Shown: one piece after another, positions 22,984-36,586 of the stretch
How positions within the stretch are numbered: position 1 is the first letter of the stretch
Layout of the letters: each line of letters starts with the position of its first letter
Source: Amborella trichopoda
Lineage: Eukaryota; Streptophyta; Magnoliopsida; Amborellales; Amborellaceae
Assembly: GCF_000471905.2 (NCBI RefSeq)
Contig: NW_006495982.1
Span: 1-64,000, forward strand
DNA length: 64,000 bases
Direction of reading: 5' to 3'
Made by a program: the position numbers and the translations under genes
Notes under the pieces: generated by a model
What the model was told of the DNA's origin: nothing
What the model saw: only the letters and a program-made list of their open reading frames with translations
Databases searched by the model: none

Positions 22984-25900
22984 CTCCCCCTCAAACTGAG
23001 GTTGGTAAAGATATCTGCAAGTTGTTGTTGGGAGGTAATGTATGGGAGTGTAACTTCTCCGGCCAGAAAATTTTCACAAATGAAATGACAATTAACTTCT
23101 ATATGTTTTGTGCGATCATGAAACACTGGATTTGACACAATACATCTGACGCTCATATTATCAGCATACAATAGTGTAGGAGTTCGATGACGAATATTGC
23201 GGTCTTGTAAAAGGCCTCTCAACCAAGTAATTTCACTGCAAGCTAAGGACATTGCTCAGTATTCGGCTTCTGCAGAAGATTTAGACACAGTTTATTGTTT
23301 CTCACATTTCGATGATATGAGATAATCTCCAAGAAAAATACACTATCCAGTGGTTGAGCGTCTAGTATCGGGGCATCCTGCCCAATCCGCATCAGGATAG
23401 GCTCGTAACTGGAGAGAAGAGTTAGAATAAAATAATAGACCTCTATGGTATGTACCCTGTATATAAAGAATACGATGGACAGCCGAGAGATGGATGCGAC
23501 GAGGTTCAGCAACAAATTGGCTAACGACTTGAATTGCATGAGAAATATCTAGAGGAGTCATAATGAGATAAAGTAGAATCCCAACCAGTTGTCTATAAAG
23601 AGTAGGATTCGAAAGTTTGTCTCCATCATCTTTTCTATATTTTACATTTACCTCCCTTGGTGTATCTACTCGTTTCTCATTAGCTAAGTTGGCCAGTTTG
23701 ATCAAGTCTTTGGTGTACTTCTTCTAGTTAACTATGTATCCATTAGGGGAATAATGAATCTCTAGCCCAAAAAAATAAGTTAACAGACCTAAATCCTTCA
23801 TTTTGAATGATTGACTGATAAGCTATTTCAAGTGTTTGATATTATCAAGGTTGTCTCCTGTGATGAGAATATCCTCAACATATAGGAGAATAATTGTTAT
23901 TCCTGAAGAACAATGATGAGTAAATAGCGAATAGTCATGAGCACTTTATTTCAACCCAACATGCAGAACGATCTGTCGAAATCGTTCAAATCAAGCTCTT
24001 GGAGCTTGTTTTAAAGCATACAAAGATTTTTTCAAATGACATACTATAGATTTATCATTGCAATAACCAGTAGGAGGTCGCATATATACTGTCTCTTTCA
24101 AATGTCCATGGAGAAATGCATTTTTCACATCCATTTGAGATATAGTCCACTAACGAATAGTTGAGAGGGTAATTACGGTTCGTATAGTAGTCATTTTAGC
24201 AACAGGAACAAGCGTTTCATCATAGTCTATGTCATACTCTTGTTTGTAACATTGAGCAACTAATCGTGCTTTATACCGCTCGATCCTTCCATTAGATTTA
24301 AGCTTAACAGAAAAGACCCATTTACTGCCAATAATATATGTGTGAGGAGGACATAGAACAAAATCCTAAGTATCATTTTCCAATAAGACGTTGATTTCTG
24401 AATCCATTGTCTTTTTCCAACAAGGCATAGTCAAGGCTTGCTGGTAGGAAGAAGGAATATCCACTGAATCTAAAGAGACAAATAATGATTTAGGGAGTAA
24501 ACATAGATCCAGGTCTTTGAAAAGAATCTCAATAGTATCAAGAGAAGTAAACAAAGCTCTAGGCTGTAGTGAAAGGTTAAAATCATCAAGGGAGAAGCCA
24601 TATCGATCAGAAGGGTGAGGCACATGTGAAGAACGTCGTAATTAAGTAGACCTATCAATAGGAGTAGGGAAAGAATCACTTACAAGAGGGAAAGAATCAC
24701 TTACAGGTAGGGTGGAGGTTTGACCTTGCTCTGGTTGGTGAGATAGAGTGTGCGTGGATTAGTGTTGTTGGCCTTGCCGTTGAGGTGCTAAAAGGTGTGA
24801 TAGTGTATAAGTGGAAAAATCTGGAAAGAAAGTAGCCGACCCTGATGATTTTATAATTGAAGAGTAATAAAAGATACTTTAAAAAAAGACGACGTTGCAA
24901 GAAATACGTACCTGACAAGCTGTTAGATCATAACATAGAAACCCTTTTGGTTGGGACAATAACCTACAAAAATACAAGTGACTGCTTAAACAGAAAATTA
25001 TGTCCATTCATGTTGAGGAAGATGAACGAAACATACATACCTAAAAACATGCAAGAGAGAATAATAAGGACGAACATGCAATAATGAATAATATGGAGAT
25101 TGTTTATGCAAAACCAAGGATGGGAGGCAATTTATAAAATAAACAGATATTGATGCAGCTTTAACCCAAAAACTATGATGAATGCGAAAGTCATGCATAA
25201 GGGTCCTCACAACTTCTAAGATATGACGGTTTTTCCTTTCAGCAATGCTATTCTATTGTGGAGTATATGAACAAGTTTTCTGTGATTGAATATCCTGTGT
25301 TTTAAAAAAGTTTTGAAAATCATTTGATAAGTATTTCCCTCCGGAGTCTGACTATAAAATTTTTACTTTGGCATTAAATTGAGTTGCAATCATGGATAAA
25401 AACGTTTTAAAATAGGAGAACACTTCTTATTTATGACGCATATACATTCATCAATGAATAAAACAACATACTTATATAAAGTTGGAGCAGGACCCCACAC
25501 ATCATTATGAATGAGATGGAAATATGCGGTTGTTTTATCTACTCGAGTCGGAAAAGGCAAAGTGGTGTTTTTATTCAAAAAACAACTAATACAAGATTTA
25601 TTGATAGAATTCAAATCAAGTGCTTTATTGAGCAATGAACTAGAACGAAAAAAAGTATCTAATTTATTTGCATTCGTATGGCCAAGTCTCTGATGCTATA
25701 TATGCCATTGTTTATTGGAAATAAAAAAATCAGAATTCGATGGAGAAAAGAAAGAAACATCATGGTTTTGTTAAAGAAACATCATGGTTTTGTTTCTCAA
25801 ACTCCAAAGCAAATAAATGACCAATTCTATGCCCCTTCCTTGTCACTCTCCTAGTGCGTTGGTCCTGTATTAAACAACCATCACGAGAAAATTGAACGTT

Positions 25901-26323
25901 GTAATTATCATTAACTAGTTGGCCCACAGAGATTAGATTAACAGTTAATTTAGGAACGAAGAGGACATTACGTAAATGAAAAGGTATACTAAGGGAGATA
26001 GAAAATAAAAGATTATCAGTACCACTAATATTCGGTTTCTCCCCATTAGCGGTAAGAATCTGACTATTACCTTGGTATAGTTTAATAGATGTTGGACTTG
26101 TGTGCACTCCAGATATATGATTAGAGGCACCAGAGTCAATAAACCAAAAGGGATTTACACTAGGGGATAGGTGAGAGTTCATACCAGATAAGCCCATAAC
26201 AGATAAAGCAAAAGAGATAGCCGTAGATACTTTTTCAGAAGCCATGTTCAAATCGTGGATTTCAAAAACAACTAGTCCAATATCAAAATATGGACTTGAT
26301 AAGTACCAACTAAGATACACCAA
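22950..26323 (-). pseudogene. Copia 2 pol remnant (PR-INT-RT-RH)
   Basis: Minus-strand fragments in Copia order. Protease WFIDSGASNHISG lies near 26,150-26,100. Integrase follows, with ISCFLNKNT and FHLIHNDVWGP near 25.6-25.5 kb and HHSFWVKAASISVYFIN near 25.2 kb. Reverse transcriptase has GSKWVFSVKLK near 24.3 kb, [11 protein letters not shown] near 24.12 kb and YVEDILITG near 23.87 kb, where the usual YVDD is changed to YVED. RNase H has DADWAGCPDTRRSTTG near 23.39 kb, then KHIEVNCHFI near 23.1 kb. Several in-frame stops (for example before [12 protein letters not shown]) and frameshifts break it, so no active enzyme is expected. Confidence 0.88.
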
Positions 26324-26329
26324 CTACAC

Positions 26330-27080
<751 letters not shown>

Positions 27081-27114
27081 TTGAGGGGAGGCATGCAACC
27101 TTGCTTGGATACTA

Positions 27115-27310
27115 TATTAAACTTCTGAACCCTCCAGGGAAATCTCTCTGTATCAATTAATTGTCAAGAATATACAAAGTCCCATATACATGTACGGCTA
27201 ATTAGTTATTGATAATGACAAACTAATCTAGTCTTATCAAGAGAGATATCTACATCAAGTACAAGATAACTTAAAATTTAAAACTATCCTCAACTATCTC
27301 TATCTCTACA
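27115..27310 (-). repeat. Copia 2, 5' LTR
   Basis: Matches 22,788-22,983 over its full 196 bp. Its inner terminal dinucleotide has mutated (TA for TG on the + strand at 27,115). The primer binding site lies immediately to its left on the + strand. Confidence 0.9.
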
Positions 27311-27402
27311 TCTCTTTCATCAAATTGTATTCTCTCTCATGCCACCCTCACTCGCTTTCCTTGTCCTTGGTAATCCTAATTCATCAATGTATTCTCTCTC
27401 TT

Positions 27403-27432
27403 CTTTTTTTTTCTCTCTCTCTCTCTCTCTCC
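27403..27432. repeat. (CT)n microsatellite
   Basis: Uninterrupted CT dinucleotides follow a T-rich run, just outside the Copia 2 target duplication. Confidence 0.85.
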
Positions 27433-27499
27433 TTGCCCTCTCCTAACAAAACTGGCTTCCATTCCACTCTTTCTTGCGTATGTAATAAATATTGAAAAC

Positions 27500-27698
27500 G
27501 TATATAATGAGACTATTTATCTTTGGTACAAAGTGGTCACAATTAATCTTGGCCATTAGATGTGAAATTGAGTGGCTACATTTATTGTATTGATCAAGCT
27601 AAAAAATTAAAAGAAATTTTCTCGAATTTTATGACACATCCAAGCTATCAAATGATTATAAGTAATTGTGACATCCTTACATCAAAGATAAATGGTCT
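27500..27698. mobile_element. MITE, family B, copy 2
   Basis: Left end TATATAATGAGACTATTTAT, right end AAGATAAATGGTCTGG near 27,685. The ends pair with each other and with the family B copies at 22.4 and 43.9 kb. It directly abuts the minisatellite of E3. Confidence 0.6.
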
Positions 27699-27699
27699 G

Positions 27700-28549
27700 G
27701 CTGTATATGGTCTGGTAGTACATGTCCTGGAGTCACATCGCTTCAGCAGTTGCAAAGCACAGTCTGGCAGTACATGTTCTAGGTGCTTCGGCAGTTGCAA
27801 AGAGCCGTCTAGTAGTACATGTTCTGGAGTCATTGTGCTCCAGCAGTTGTAAAGCGCGGTCCGACACTACATGTTTTGGAGTCACAACGCTTCGGCAGTT
27901 GCAAAGCGCCGTCTAGAAGTACATGTTTTGGGTGCTCCAGTAATTGTAAAGGGCAGTCCGACAGTACATGTTCTGGAGTTACTGCGCTACAGCGGTTGCA
28001 AAGCGCAGTCCGGCAGTACATGTTCTGGGCGCTTCGGCAGTTACAAAGGCCTGTCCGGCAGTACATGTTCTAGAGTCACATTGCTATGGCAGTACATGTT
28101 TTGGAGTCACAACTCTCCGGCAGTTGCAAAACGCAGTCTGGTAGTACATGTCTTGGAGTCACAATGCTTTGGCAGTTTCTAAAGGTGGTTCGGCAATACA
28201 TATCCTGTAGTCACAGCGCTCTGGCAGTTTCAAGGGAGTTCCGACAGTAGAACTTCTGAGGCACTGGGCTCCGACAGTTGTAAAGGGCGGTCAGGCAATA
28301 TTCAATTTTGGTCCGGCAATGAGATCGTCTGTTCTAGCAATGTGCTACTGGTTTCCGATAGTCAACGTCAAATTTGGCCCAATTGATTTTTTTGTACGAG
28401 AAGGCATTTCCATAAAAAAAAAAAAAATGAACTTTTTTCCTTGGGTATTTGCATAGAAAATGCGTTTTGGGGAAAAAAGTGAGAATAAATTAGGTTTGGA
28501 TAAATTGCATAAAAAATCTAGTCTTGAAAGTTTTTTTGTAATTTTCCCT
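27700..28549. mobile_element. TIR element with GTCCGGCA tandem repeats, copy E3, left end lost
   Basis: The core is a tandem array of about 50 bp units, each with a GGCAGTACATGTTCTGGAGT-like block and a GCAGTTGCAAAGCGC-like block around a GTCCGGCAG motif on the + strand, running to about 28,330. The right TIR is intact and ends TGTAATTTTCCCT at 28,549, matching E1 (GGGTATTTGCATAGAAAATG, AAAAAGTGAGAATAAAT). No left TIR is found; the array begins directly at a family B MITE. Open frames on both strands are side-effects of the repeat. Confidence 0.82.
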
Positions 28550-29115
28550 AAAATTTTTCTTTTTTTTTTTAAGGAGGTGGTCCACCCCTCTCCATGCAGT
28601 TCTGCAGCAGTCAACCAATGCCCCCGAAACCTTATTTATAAGCTTCAATCCCCATCCCATTCAATTTAGGGAAATGTTTCTATGTCCTCCCAGCGTAGGA
28701 CTAATAAAAACACTTCATAACTACCAAGCCAGCTGTGTCTCAAGTTTGCATATACCATGTATTCCACCCATACAGAAACAAATTCCTTTTGGAAAAAGAC
28801 CATCATAATATCAAAAACAATTATAGGCGCGTACAAATGTATGTTATCCATTATAATTGCTATCTCTAATAAATATATTTTATTATTTTTTAACATTTTC
28901 TTTCTTTCTTTTTTGTGTAAAAGTGTTGGTTATGAAAATTGGATTGGCTTTCTCTCTCTTGGATTAGGTTTTTTTTCTCTCTTGGTGATTTCTTTTTCTA
29001 CTCTCACGATCTCTTCCTTTCTTTCTTGAGTATTGGATTTAGTTTTTCTATTTTCACTCTCTCTTTTTGATGGTTTTTTTTTTGTTTTTTTCATTCTCTT
29101 TTGGATTGGGTTATT

Positions 29116-29168
<53 letters not shown>

Positions 29169-30112
29169 CCCCACCCTCTCTCGTCTCTCTCAATTAGCCA
29201 CACAATTATGGTTAACTCTAGAGATAAATTAAATACGACATTTCTAAAGAGATAACATATTAACAAAATGCTAAAAATAAATAAATAATTCAATTAATTC
29301 AAATGAAAAGGGAAAATTTGAAATGAGTGGGGAAGTCGTTAGAGAGATCTATTTTATTGCAACAAGTTTTATTCTAAACGTCATATTTGACTTGAAAATT
29401 AATGTAATGAACACTAAACACTTGGATGTTAGGTAGATTTTTAGTAATTACGTTTTTTTGGTAAAATACTAAAAATCATAATACAATGCTACTAGTTTTT
29501 TGAAAACCTAAAAAACAGCATTTTGATTAAATTTTAGTAAACTTCTTTTCTTTTTTCTTTTTTTTTCCCTTTTTTTTTTTTTTAAGGCTGGATGACCATG
29601 CATTCAGAGGACCTTATTAGATTGACGATTCAAAAACCTTCTCATGGTTTTTGAGTGGTTTGGGCGCTTGATTTTCAGATTGAGCACTCAATTAGGGTTT
29701 ATGGGAGTTCTTATATAGAGAATGTTAAAATTAGTGGTGTGGTTTGGGATAAAGAACCTAGAGAGCCAGTCGAGCATGTAATTGGTTGCTGAAATATAGG
29801 AGCCAAGAGCTTCTTATCAATGTTATCATGTTAGCTCTACTTCCGCTGAGGAGGTTGAAGTCTTTGGATTTTCTGCCTAAAGCCAAGTGAAACTTGGTGC
29901 AATCGCTACGGCCATTATTTATTTATTTATTATTATTATTATTATTTATATATATTCTTATATATAAATATACATTTTATTTATATTAAACTTTTTTAGA
30001 AAATCCAAATGTTTTTTCCCAAATTGACCGGACCGATGAAGGCTTCAACCATTACCCTTCTTCATAAGAACCCCGTTACTTCATGCTCTCTCTTGAATAA
30101 ATTCATTTTTTT
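28550..30112. other. Intergenic with ATT microsatellites
   Basis: A long (TTA)n array lies at 29,109-29,168 and a shorter (TTTA)n/(TTA)n array at about 29,918-29,947. A stretch near 29,585-29,890 is less AT-rich and could be an old coding fragment, but no family could be recognised and stops occur in all frames. Confidence 0.55.
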
Positions 30113-30761
30113 AGGAAAAATTACAAATAACCTCCAAAACATAGACTGCAACTTACCTCCAACCAATCTTTGTTTCCTACTTTTTACCCCAAAATATACT
30201 TTCCTAATAAATACCCCCAACCAAAAAAAAAGAAAGACGAAACTACCATTCATTGACATTTACTCACGCCTCTACAAAAGTGCAGTCCGGCAGATATATG
30301 TAGCAGTCTGACACTATTCCTTTTGGACAAACATGCGGTCCGACACTTTTTTTTTTGGACAAAATGCGGTCTGGCAGATCTCTATAGCGGTCTGGCATGC
30401 GGTCCGACGGATCTATATGGCGGTCAAACACTTATATATATGCGGTCCAACAATCTACATATTCGGGGTCGGACAGATCTATGTGCGATTTGATAGATAA
30501 TGAAGGTAGTCCGAAACTTTTTTTAGTTTAATGGGGTTCAGAAACTAATGTAGCTTTTGGTACTGTCTGTAAGCTTGTGTGAATATTAGATTAAAATTAA
30601 TTTTTTATATAAGAAAAAGGGTATTTTTGTTAATAAAATGTAAATTTTTTTTTATTGGGGGTATTTGCTAAAAAAGTATCTTTTGGATAAAAAGCGAAAA
30701 AAATAGATTGATTGAGGATAACTTGCATTGGAAGTCCAAAGGAGTTTTTGTAATTTTTCCT
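30113..30761. mobile_element. TIR element with GTCCGGCA motifs, copy E4
   Basis: About 649 bp, starting AGGAAAAATTACAAATAACC and ending TTTGTAATTTTTCCT. The TIRs are recognisably those of E1-E3 (GCAACTTACCTCCAACC; AATAAATACCCCCAACC) but more diverged. The core carries repeated GCGGTCCGACA / GCAGTCCGGCAG motifs on the + strand with GATCTATAT-like spacers, unlike those of the other copies. No clear target duplication. Confidence 0.78.
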
Positions 30762-31518
30762 TTTCTCAGGGAAATTCTCTTAAATAAATTGTTGAAAGAG
30801 ATGCAAGCGATTATGTTCCGGTCAACAAATTCATCTGCAAAAGCCGGAAACATTTGTTTGGAACTCCTTCATTTAAGGCTTTGTGCAACTAATCTTTATG
30901 AGCTAAGTGATTTTCATATTTGTTCCAATATCATATTTGGTGTTTTTTTTAACCATGCATGGGTTAAAAGGTTTTTTCAGTTATTAATCCATAATTAGTC
31001 CTCTTAAAAACAGGAGCTCAAATCACCATGGCCCACTCATTAGAGTGGATCGGTTAAAATGGGTCCCACACTCTAGGCACATAGATAAAAATCCATATTG
31101 TACCACGTGTACGACTGGAGTTGCTCATCTGGCACATGTGGGTCCCACCCCAACCGTTACGAAGGCGGGACGTGTTTAAGACTCGCAGGTTCATAACAGC
31201 CCTGGTTTTGAACCGGAAGCTTCAACGGCTTCTGGTGATGAAAATTAGCTCATTTTATTAACTGTTTAATTCCTTGCAATTAAGGTGAATAAAGGATTCC
31301 AGGCTTTTTCTTGGTTTCTAGGTGGGAAGGGACTTTTTTTTCTTTGATTTTTTTTCTCTGTTTTGAGGATTTTAAGGATTCAGAGAGAAGATTGAATTTG
31401 TAAAGTCTACTCTCGTTTTTTTTGTGCTGTTTTTAATTATGGGTTATATTTTTTTTGCTTGTTTCGTGGGTTTTTTTAAATAAGTGATGGAAAGATTTGG
31501 AATTTTGCAGAGAGAAAA
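30762..31518 (+). promoter_or_regulatory. Upstream region of the GDPDL gene
   Basis: A G-box/ABRE-like CCACGTGTAC lies near 31,102 and GTGGGTCCCACC near 31,138; both are common plant promoter motifs (bZIP/bHLH and TCP type respectively). T-rich leader-like sequence follows. A leader intron with acceptor TTTTGCAG ending at 31,510 is possible, with donor CTAG|GTGGGA near 31,320. Regulation is inference only. Confidence 0.4.
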
Positions 31519-34500
31519 ATGGGGCAAAATGTGTTGTTGATTCTGTTTCTTCTGCAAGGGTGCTGGTTCAGCTCATTGTCTGGGCAGAAATCTTCATCGA
31601 AATGGGCGACTCTAAGCGGTCCCTCTCTCTTCTCTTCAATCTAAATATAAACATTTTCTTTGCCTTATTATTATTATTATTATAAAAAAATTTCTGCGAG
31701 ATTATTGCCAGAAGGCACACACACACTCTAAATCAAAAGGAAGAAGAAAGAAAAAAGAACTGGTACAAAATCTCTGTTTTAAGCAAAAAAGGAAAAGTTA
31801 TAGAATCCATCAATCCAGAATGAAGGGAAATATATAAAACACATCAATTAACCAAACAATTTCAGGAAAAGTAAGAAAAAAAAGAGCTAGAGAGCACATC
31901 AATTAAAAAAAAAAACAAAAAAAAAGAACAAAATCTATACAAGCACGTCAAATATGGAAAAAGAAGATGTAAAACTCATCAATTTATTATTGATTTCTTT
32001 GTTCAGGCAACGCACCAGAAGTCATAGCACGGGGTGGATTTTCGGGCCTTTTTCCTGAATCAAGCGATTTCGCCAACAGTTTTGCATTATCGGTTAGCCT
32101 CAGTAATGTGGTATTACTATGTGAATTGCAACTCACAAAGGATGGCAGAGGCATTTGCCGATCAGACCTTAGGCTCGATAACTCGACAAACATTGCCGAT
32201 GTTTATCCCCATAATAAAAAAACTTACATTGTTAATGGTAAGCCGCTTCAAGGATGGTTCGCAATCGACTTTTTGGAAAGGCAACTCTTCAACAAAGTCA
32301 CCTGTAAGTTTGAATCTTTAACATATTTATTTATGAGTTTTATTTTTAAGTACATTAGTTTTAAGTCATACTCGATGCAATATGTTATGAGGTAAGAGAT
32401 TAAAGAGGAGATGGCCTATATGAAAAATCATAAACTCGTGAGACTCAGACCAGCTTTCATGTCTTGCACAGTGATTCAAAATATATTTTCACGTCCGAGT
32501 ATATTCGACAATGTCTTGCCAATAGCTGCAGTTGAGGATGTTCAACGTATGCGTCCACCACCTCGGTTTTGGCTCAGTGTTCAGGTACCTAGAATTCAGT
32601 GTAATTGAATTTCATATTATATGTTTTGTGGGATCTATTGATGTTTACTAGTTAATTCTAGTTACATATTTTATTCAATGGATTCTTTGGGCCACTGTAT
32701 CCAACAATGATACACGTTTCAAAATCTTTGATTCATTTATAATTACTTCTCTAACTTTCTTGATGATTTCTGAATGTGTTAACAGTGGTCGAGTAAGGTC
32801 CATATTGTTAGTGGTTATACATATGCCTATATATTCAATTTGTAAGTCTTTTATGAGTCAGATTTGGAGACAAGTTTTAATTGATGTGTAGCTTAAAGAG
32901 TGATTCATTTCAAAAGAAAAAATTCAAAATTTCAGAAAAGGGAAGAAATGTTCTTTGAGTGTTCAAAAAATGTAAAAATAGCTAGGAACCTATCTCTCTC
33001 ATCGACCAACTTGGGCAAATGACTTGACTTGGATTGATTTTTATTCACTTTTCAAGCCTATAAGTCGTTTTTATATTAATTTCTACTGATTTTTATTTTA
33101 AAATGCATTGCAGTATGATACATTCTATACACAGAACAAGCTGGACATGGCATCATATGTGATCTCTCTCTCGAAAACCTCTATTCTGGAGTTTGTCTCT
33201 TCACCAGAAGTCGGTCTTTTGAAGAATATCAATGGCAAGCTCAAAGGAGGAAAAACCAAACTCATCTTCCAATTCTTAAAACCAGAGGACATTGAACCTT
33301 CAACTAAGAAGACATATGCTTCTTTACTTGAAAATTTATCATCTATCAAGGCATTTGCATCTGGAGTTCTTGTTCCCAAGAATTACATTTGGGCTGTGAA
33401 TTCAGATTTATATCTTAAATCTCCTACTACTCTTGTTAAGGATGCTCATAAAGTAGGATTAGAAGTTTATGCATCCGGTTTTGCAAATGATTTCCCAGCA
33501 AGTTACAACTATAGTTATGATCCTGTAGCTGAGTATTTGCAGTTCATTGATAAGTCTGACTTCTCTGTTGATGGGGTGCTTACTGACTTTCCTTCGACTG
33601 CGTCAGAGGCAGTAGGTGAGAGACTCTTTTTTCCTCTCTTTATGAATTCATTGCTAGATGAAATTATACTTTTTTTGCCAGTTAAATAATGAAAATTTTA
33701 CTCCACTAATGTGAATCTTTAAAGTAATGTCGGAGTAACAAATGGGTATGCTTTCCTTTTAATTTATTGTCGACTTCACTGTGAAAAACACATGAATCTA
33801 TGTGGGGGAATTGATCATGTTACGTTAAACTAGGGATGTCAATAAAGAAGATAATACACTTCTTAGAGTTTAAAAACCATAGTCCAATTTGAATTAGCTG
33901 ATAGGTTTGAATTCATGAATTCTCATGGTTGATCCATATCGCCTCTTGTTTCCTTAGCCTATAATTATCCCTTCCATTTTTCATATTTATGTAGAATTGT
34001 TTAGGAAGTTTACATGGAAGATATTTTAGGACCATATATCACATTGATTTGAAACCTAGACCATGTCTTATGAGCCTTTATTTTGTGATTCTAGGTTGCT
34101 TGGCACGTAGTGAAAAGAGTGCTACTCCTTCTGCCCTTGGTAAGTTATTGTGTCCATTCCATCTCTACCCTTTGTTCTTAAATTGACATATGGAAAAAAG
34201 TACCCCATAACCCAGTGGAGAGGGTTTACTTTGCTCCAAATGAGTATCCGCCGTGGTTATTGTCCAGTCTTGGACATCAAGAACAGATAGTGGATGCCCT
34301 TTGGAGCACCGTGTTGCGGTCTCACTTCTCCTTATGTTTTCCATTTTGGATTAGAGAAATACATTTATGTTCATGCCTAACTGTTCTATCATTTTGCAGA
34401 GAAACCTTTGATTATCACACACAATGGGGCAAGTGGTGTTTATGCTGGTTGCACTGACTTGGCTTACAAGCAAGCAGTGAAGGATGGGGCTGATATTATT

Positions 34501-36545
34501 GATTGTTCTGTTCAAATGACCAAAGATGGGTTCCCCATATGCATGACCATTGCAGATCTTACTGGAGACACAACAGCAATGCCTTCATTTATGTCCCGTG
34601 CTATTGTAATCCAGGAAATTCAAGAGAATAGTGGAATTTTCTCTTTCGATCTTACTTGGGAAGAGATTCAGACCTTGAAGCGTAAGTATATAATGGATAT
34701 TTTAATTATGGTTGCAAAATTATGATCCTAGTATATATTTTAGTCTTTCAAATGAAAACAAATTTATATTTCATAACCAAAAAACAAATCCATCAGATTG
34801 ATCAAATTGGAGTAGTGTTGATGTTGCACGAAAGCCAACTAATGTCTATATTTGTCGAATAAATAAAAACTCCATGGCATACTACCTGAATTTAAGATAC
34901 TCCATGCTTCCTAAGATTTCTATTTTCTATGCTAGATAACTCTTTCTTGAATGCTTATACGTGCCCTTTCTGTAGAGCAATCATAAAGTATATAGGAAAA
35001 ACCCATGTTTCTAATTCCTAGTTCACCATCCTTTTTCATTGTGAATCTGGACTAGCTGTACCTTCTTCTTGGATGGATGCTTTTCATGATGTTCTTGAAC
35101 AAGTCCAGTTTCCGTGTTTTTGCACAATTCTAATTTGTATGCATTTAGGTAGTATTGTATATGTAGTCTTCAACTTATGCTTGTGACTTTTATGTGATGC
35201 ATATTCTCAGTTGGCATGTCTTCATAGTTCATGGTAATATGCCATCTTATGAATAATTAGTGGTTGGCCATGTAGTTCCTTTGGTTCAGTAAAAAAGTCT
35301 TAACAGTGTGTTAAAAGAGCGTTACAAGTGAATTATTGTTCATAAGTCTTTGAGGTTATTATAATATGATAACAATGATGTCTATAGCCATGGCTAACTC
35401 TTTGTTTGAAGTTACATGTAAGAGTTATTACTGATTTTGAAGTAAATGGGTATTGCAGCTGTACTAAACAGCCCCTTGGGACCTGCAGCCATGCCACGAA
35501 ACCCAGCAGTCAAAAATGAAGGGAAATTTATGGCACTCCATGATTTCTTGGTTCTTGCAAAGGATATGAATGTTACTGGGGTTTTGATCAATGTAGAGGT
35601 ACATATATAAATTTCTCCATGCATCTAAATTTAATCTGGTGATTTTAGTAAAGAAGATAATGGATGGAGTTAATGGTCCGGATTTCTTATAACCTCGTGC
35701 CTTATCTTGGCTGTCCTCCTCCTTGTTCCAGCATTTGTTACTGCAAGAAAAGAAAGATCAAACTAAGAGTTCAATTTCCAAGTCATCAAACCAAATCCTT
35801 CTTTTATTTATTTATTTTTGCATGGTTGAGTATTATTTGAACTCTGTAGGGCTTACCCCCTCACTACTATATACCAAGAGGCCAACCCAAACTACATGTT
35901 CCTTCATTGACGGTTTTTCTCTGCTTCTTTTTCCAATTCTTAACCATAATCCATGCTCTCCATTTTTCTTGTTGCTCTTCAGAATGCATTTTACCTGGCA
36001 TCAAAGAAGGGCCTCAGCATAACCGACTCGGTCCTCGACACTTTACGCAATGCAAGCTATGATAAAGAGAATTCTCCTCAAGTAATGATCCAATCTGGAG
36101 ATAGTGCAGTGCTCTCTAAGATTAAGAAAGTGGCACCAAGCTATAAGAGAGTTTACTTGATTGATGAGATAATTAGTGATGCTAATAAACTCACAGTTGA
36201 AGAGATCAAGCAATTTTCTGATGCAGTGAACCTTCCTAGAGCCTCTATAATGACAAATTCAGGGTCATTTTTGGTGAGCTTAACCGATGTGGTAGATAAG
36301 ATGCATTCTGCAAACATCTCTGTTTTTATTTCGGTTCTAAGGAATGAGTTTGTTACGATTGCATTCGACTTCTTCGCGGATCCAACCATGGAGATCAATA
36401 CGTATGTCAAAGCAGTTGGAGTTGATGGGATTGTAACTGAATACCCTGCAACTGCAAGCGCATATATGGGTAAGAATACCACTACACTTTTATGGCTGAA
36501 GAATTATGTTTTGGGAATGAGAGTGAGAGAGAATTATGTAATGGG

Positions 36546-36586
<41 letters not shown>

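Noticed and set aside
27562..28182. Overlapping frames on both strands across the 27.7-28.3 kb array
   Set aside because: They translate the tandem repeat in different frames (recurring HVLES / STCSG units) and do not look like a protein.
28930..29193. Minus-strand frame rich in Asn
   Set aside because: It is the translation of the ATT microsatellite and the flanking GA/CT tracts.
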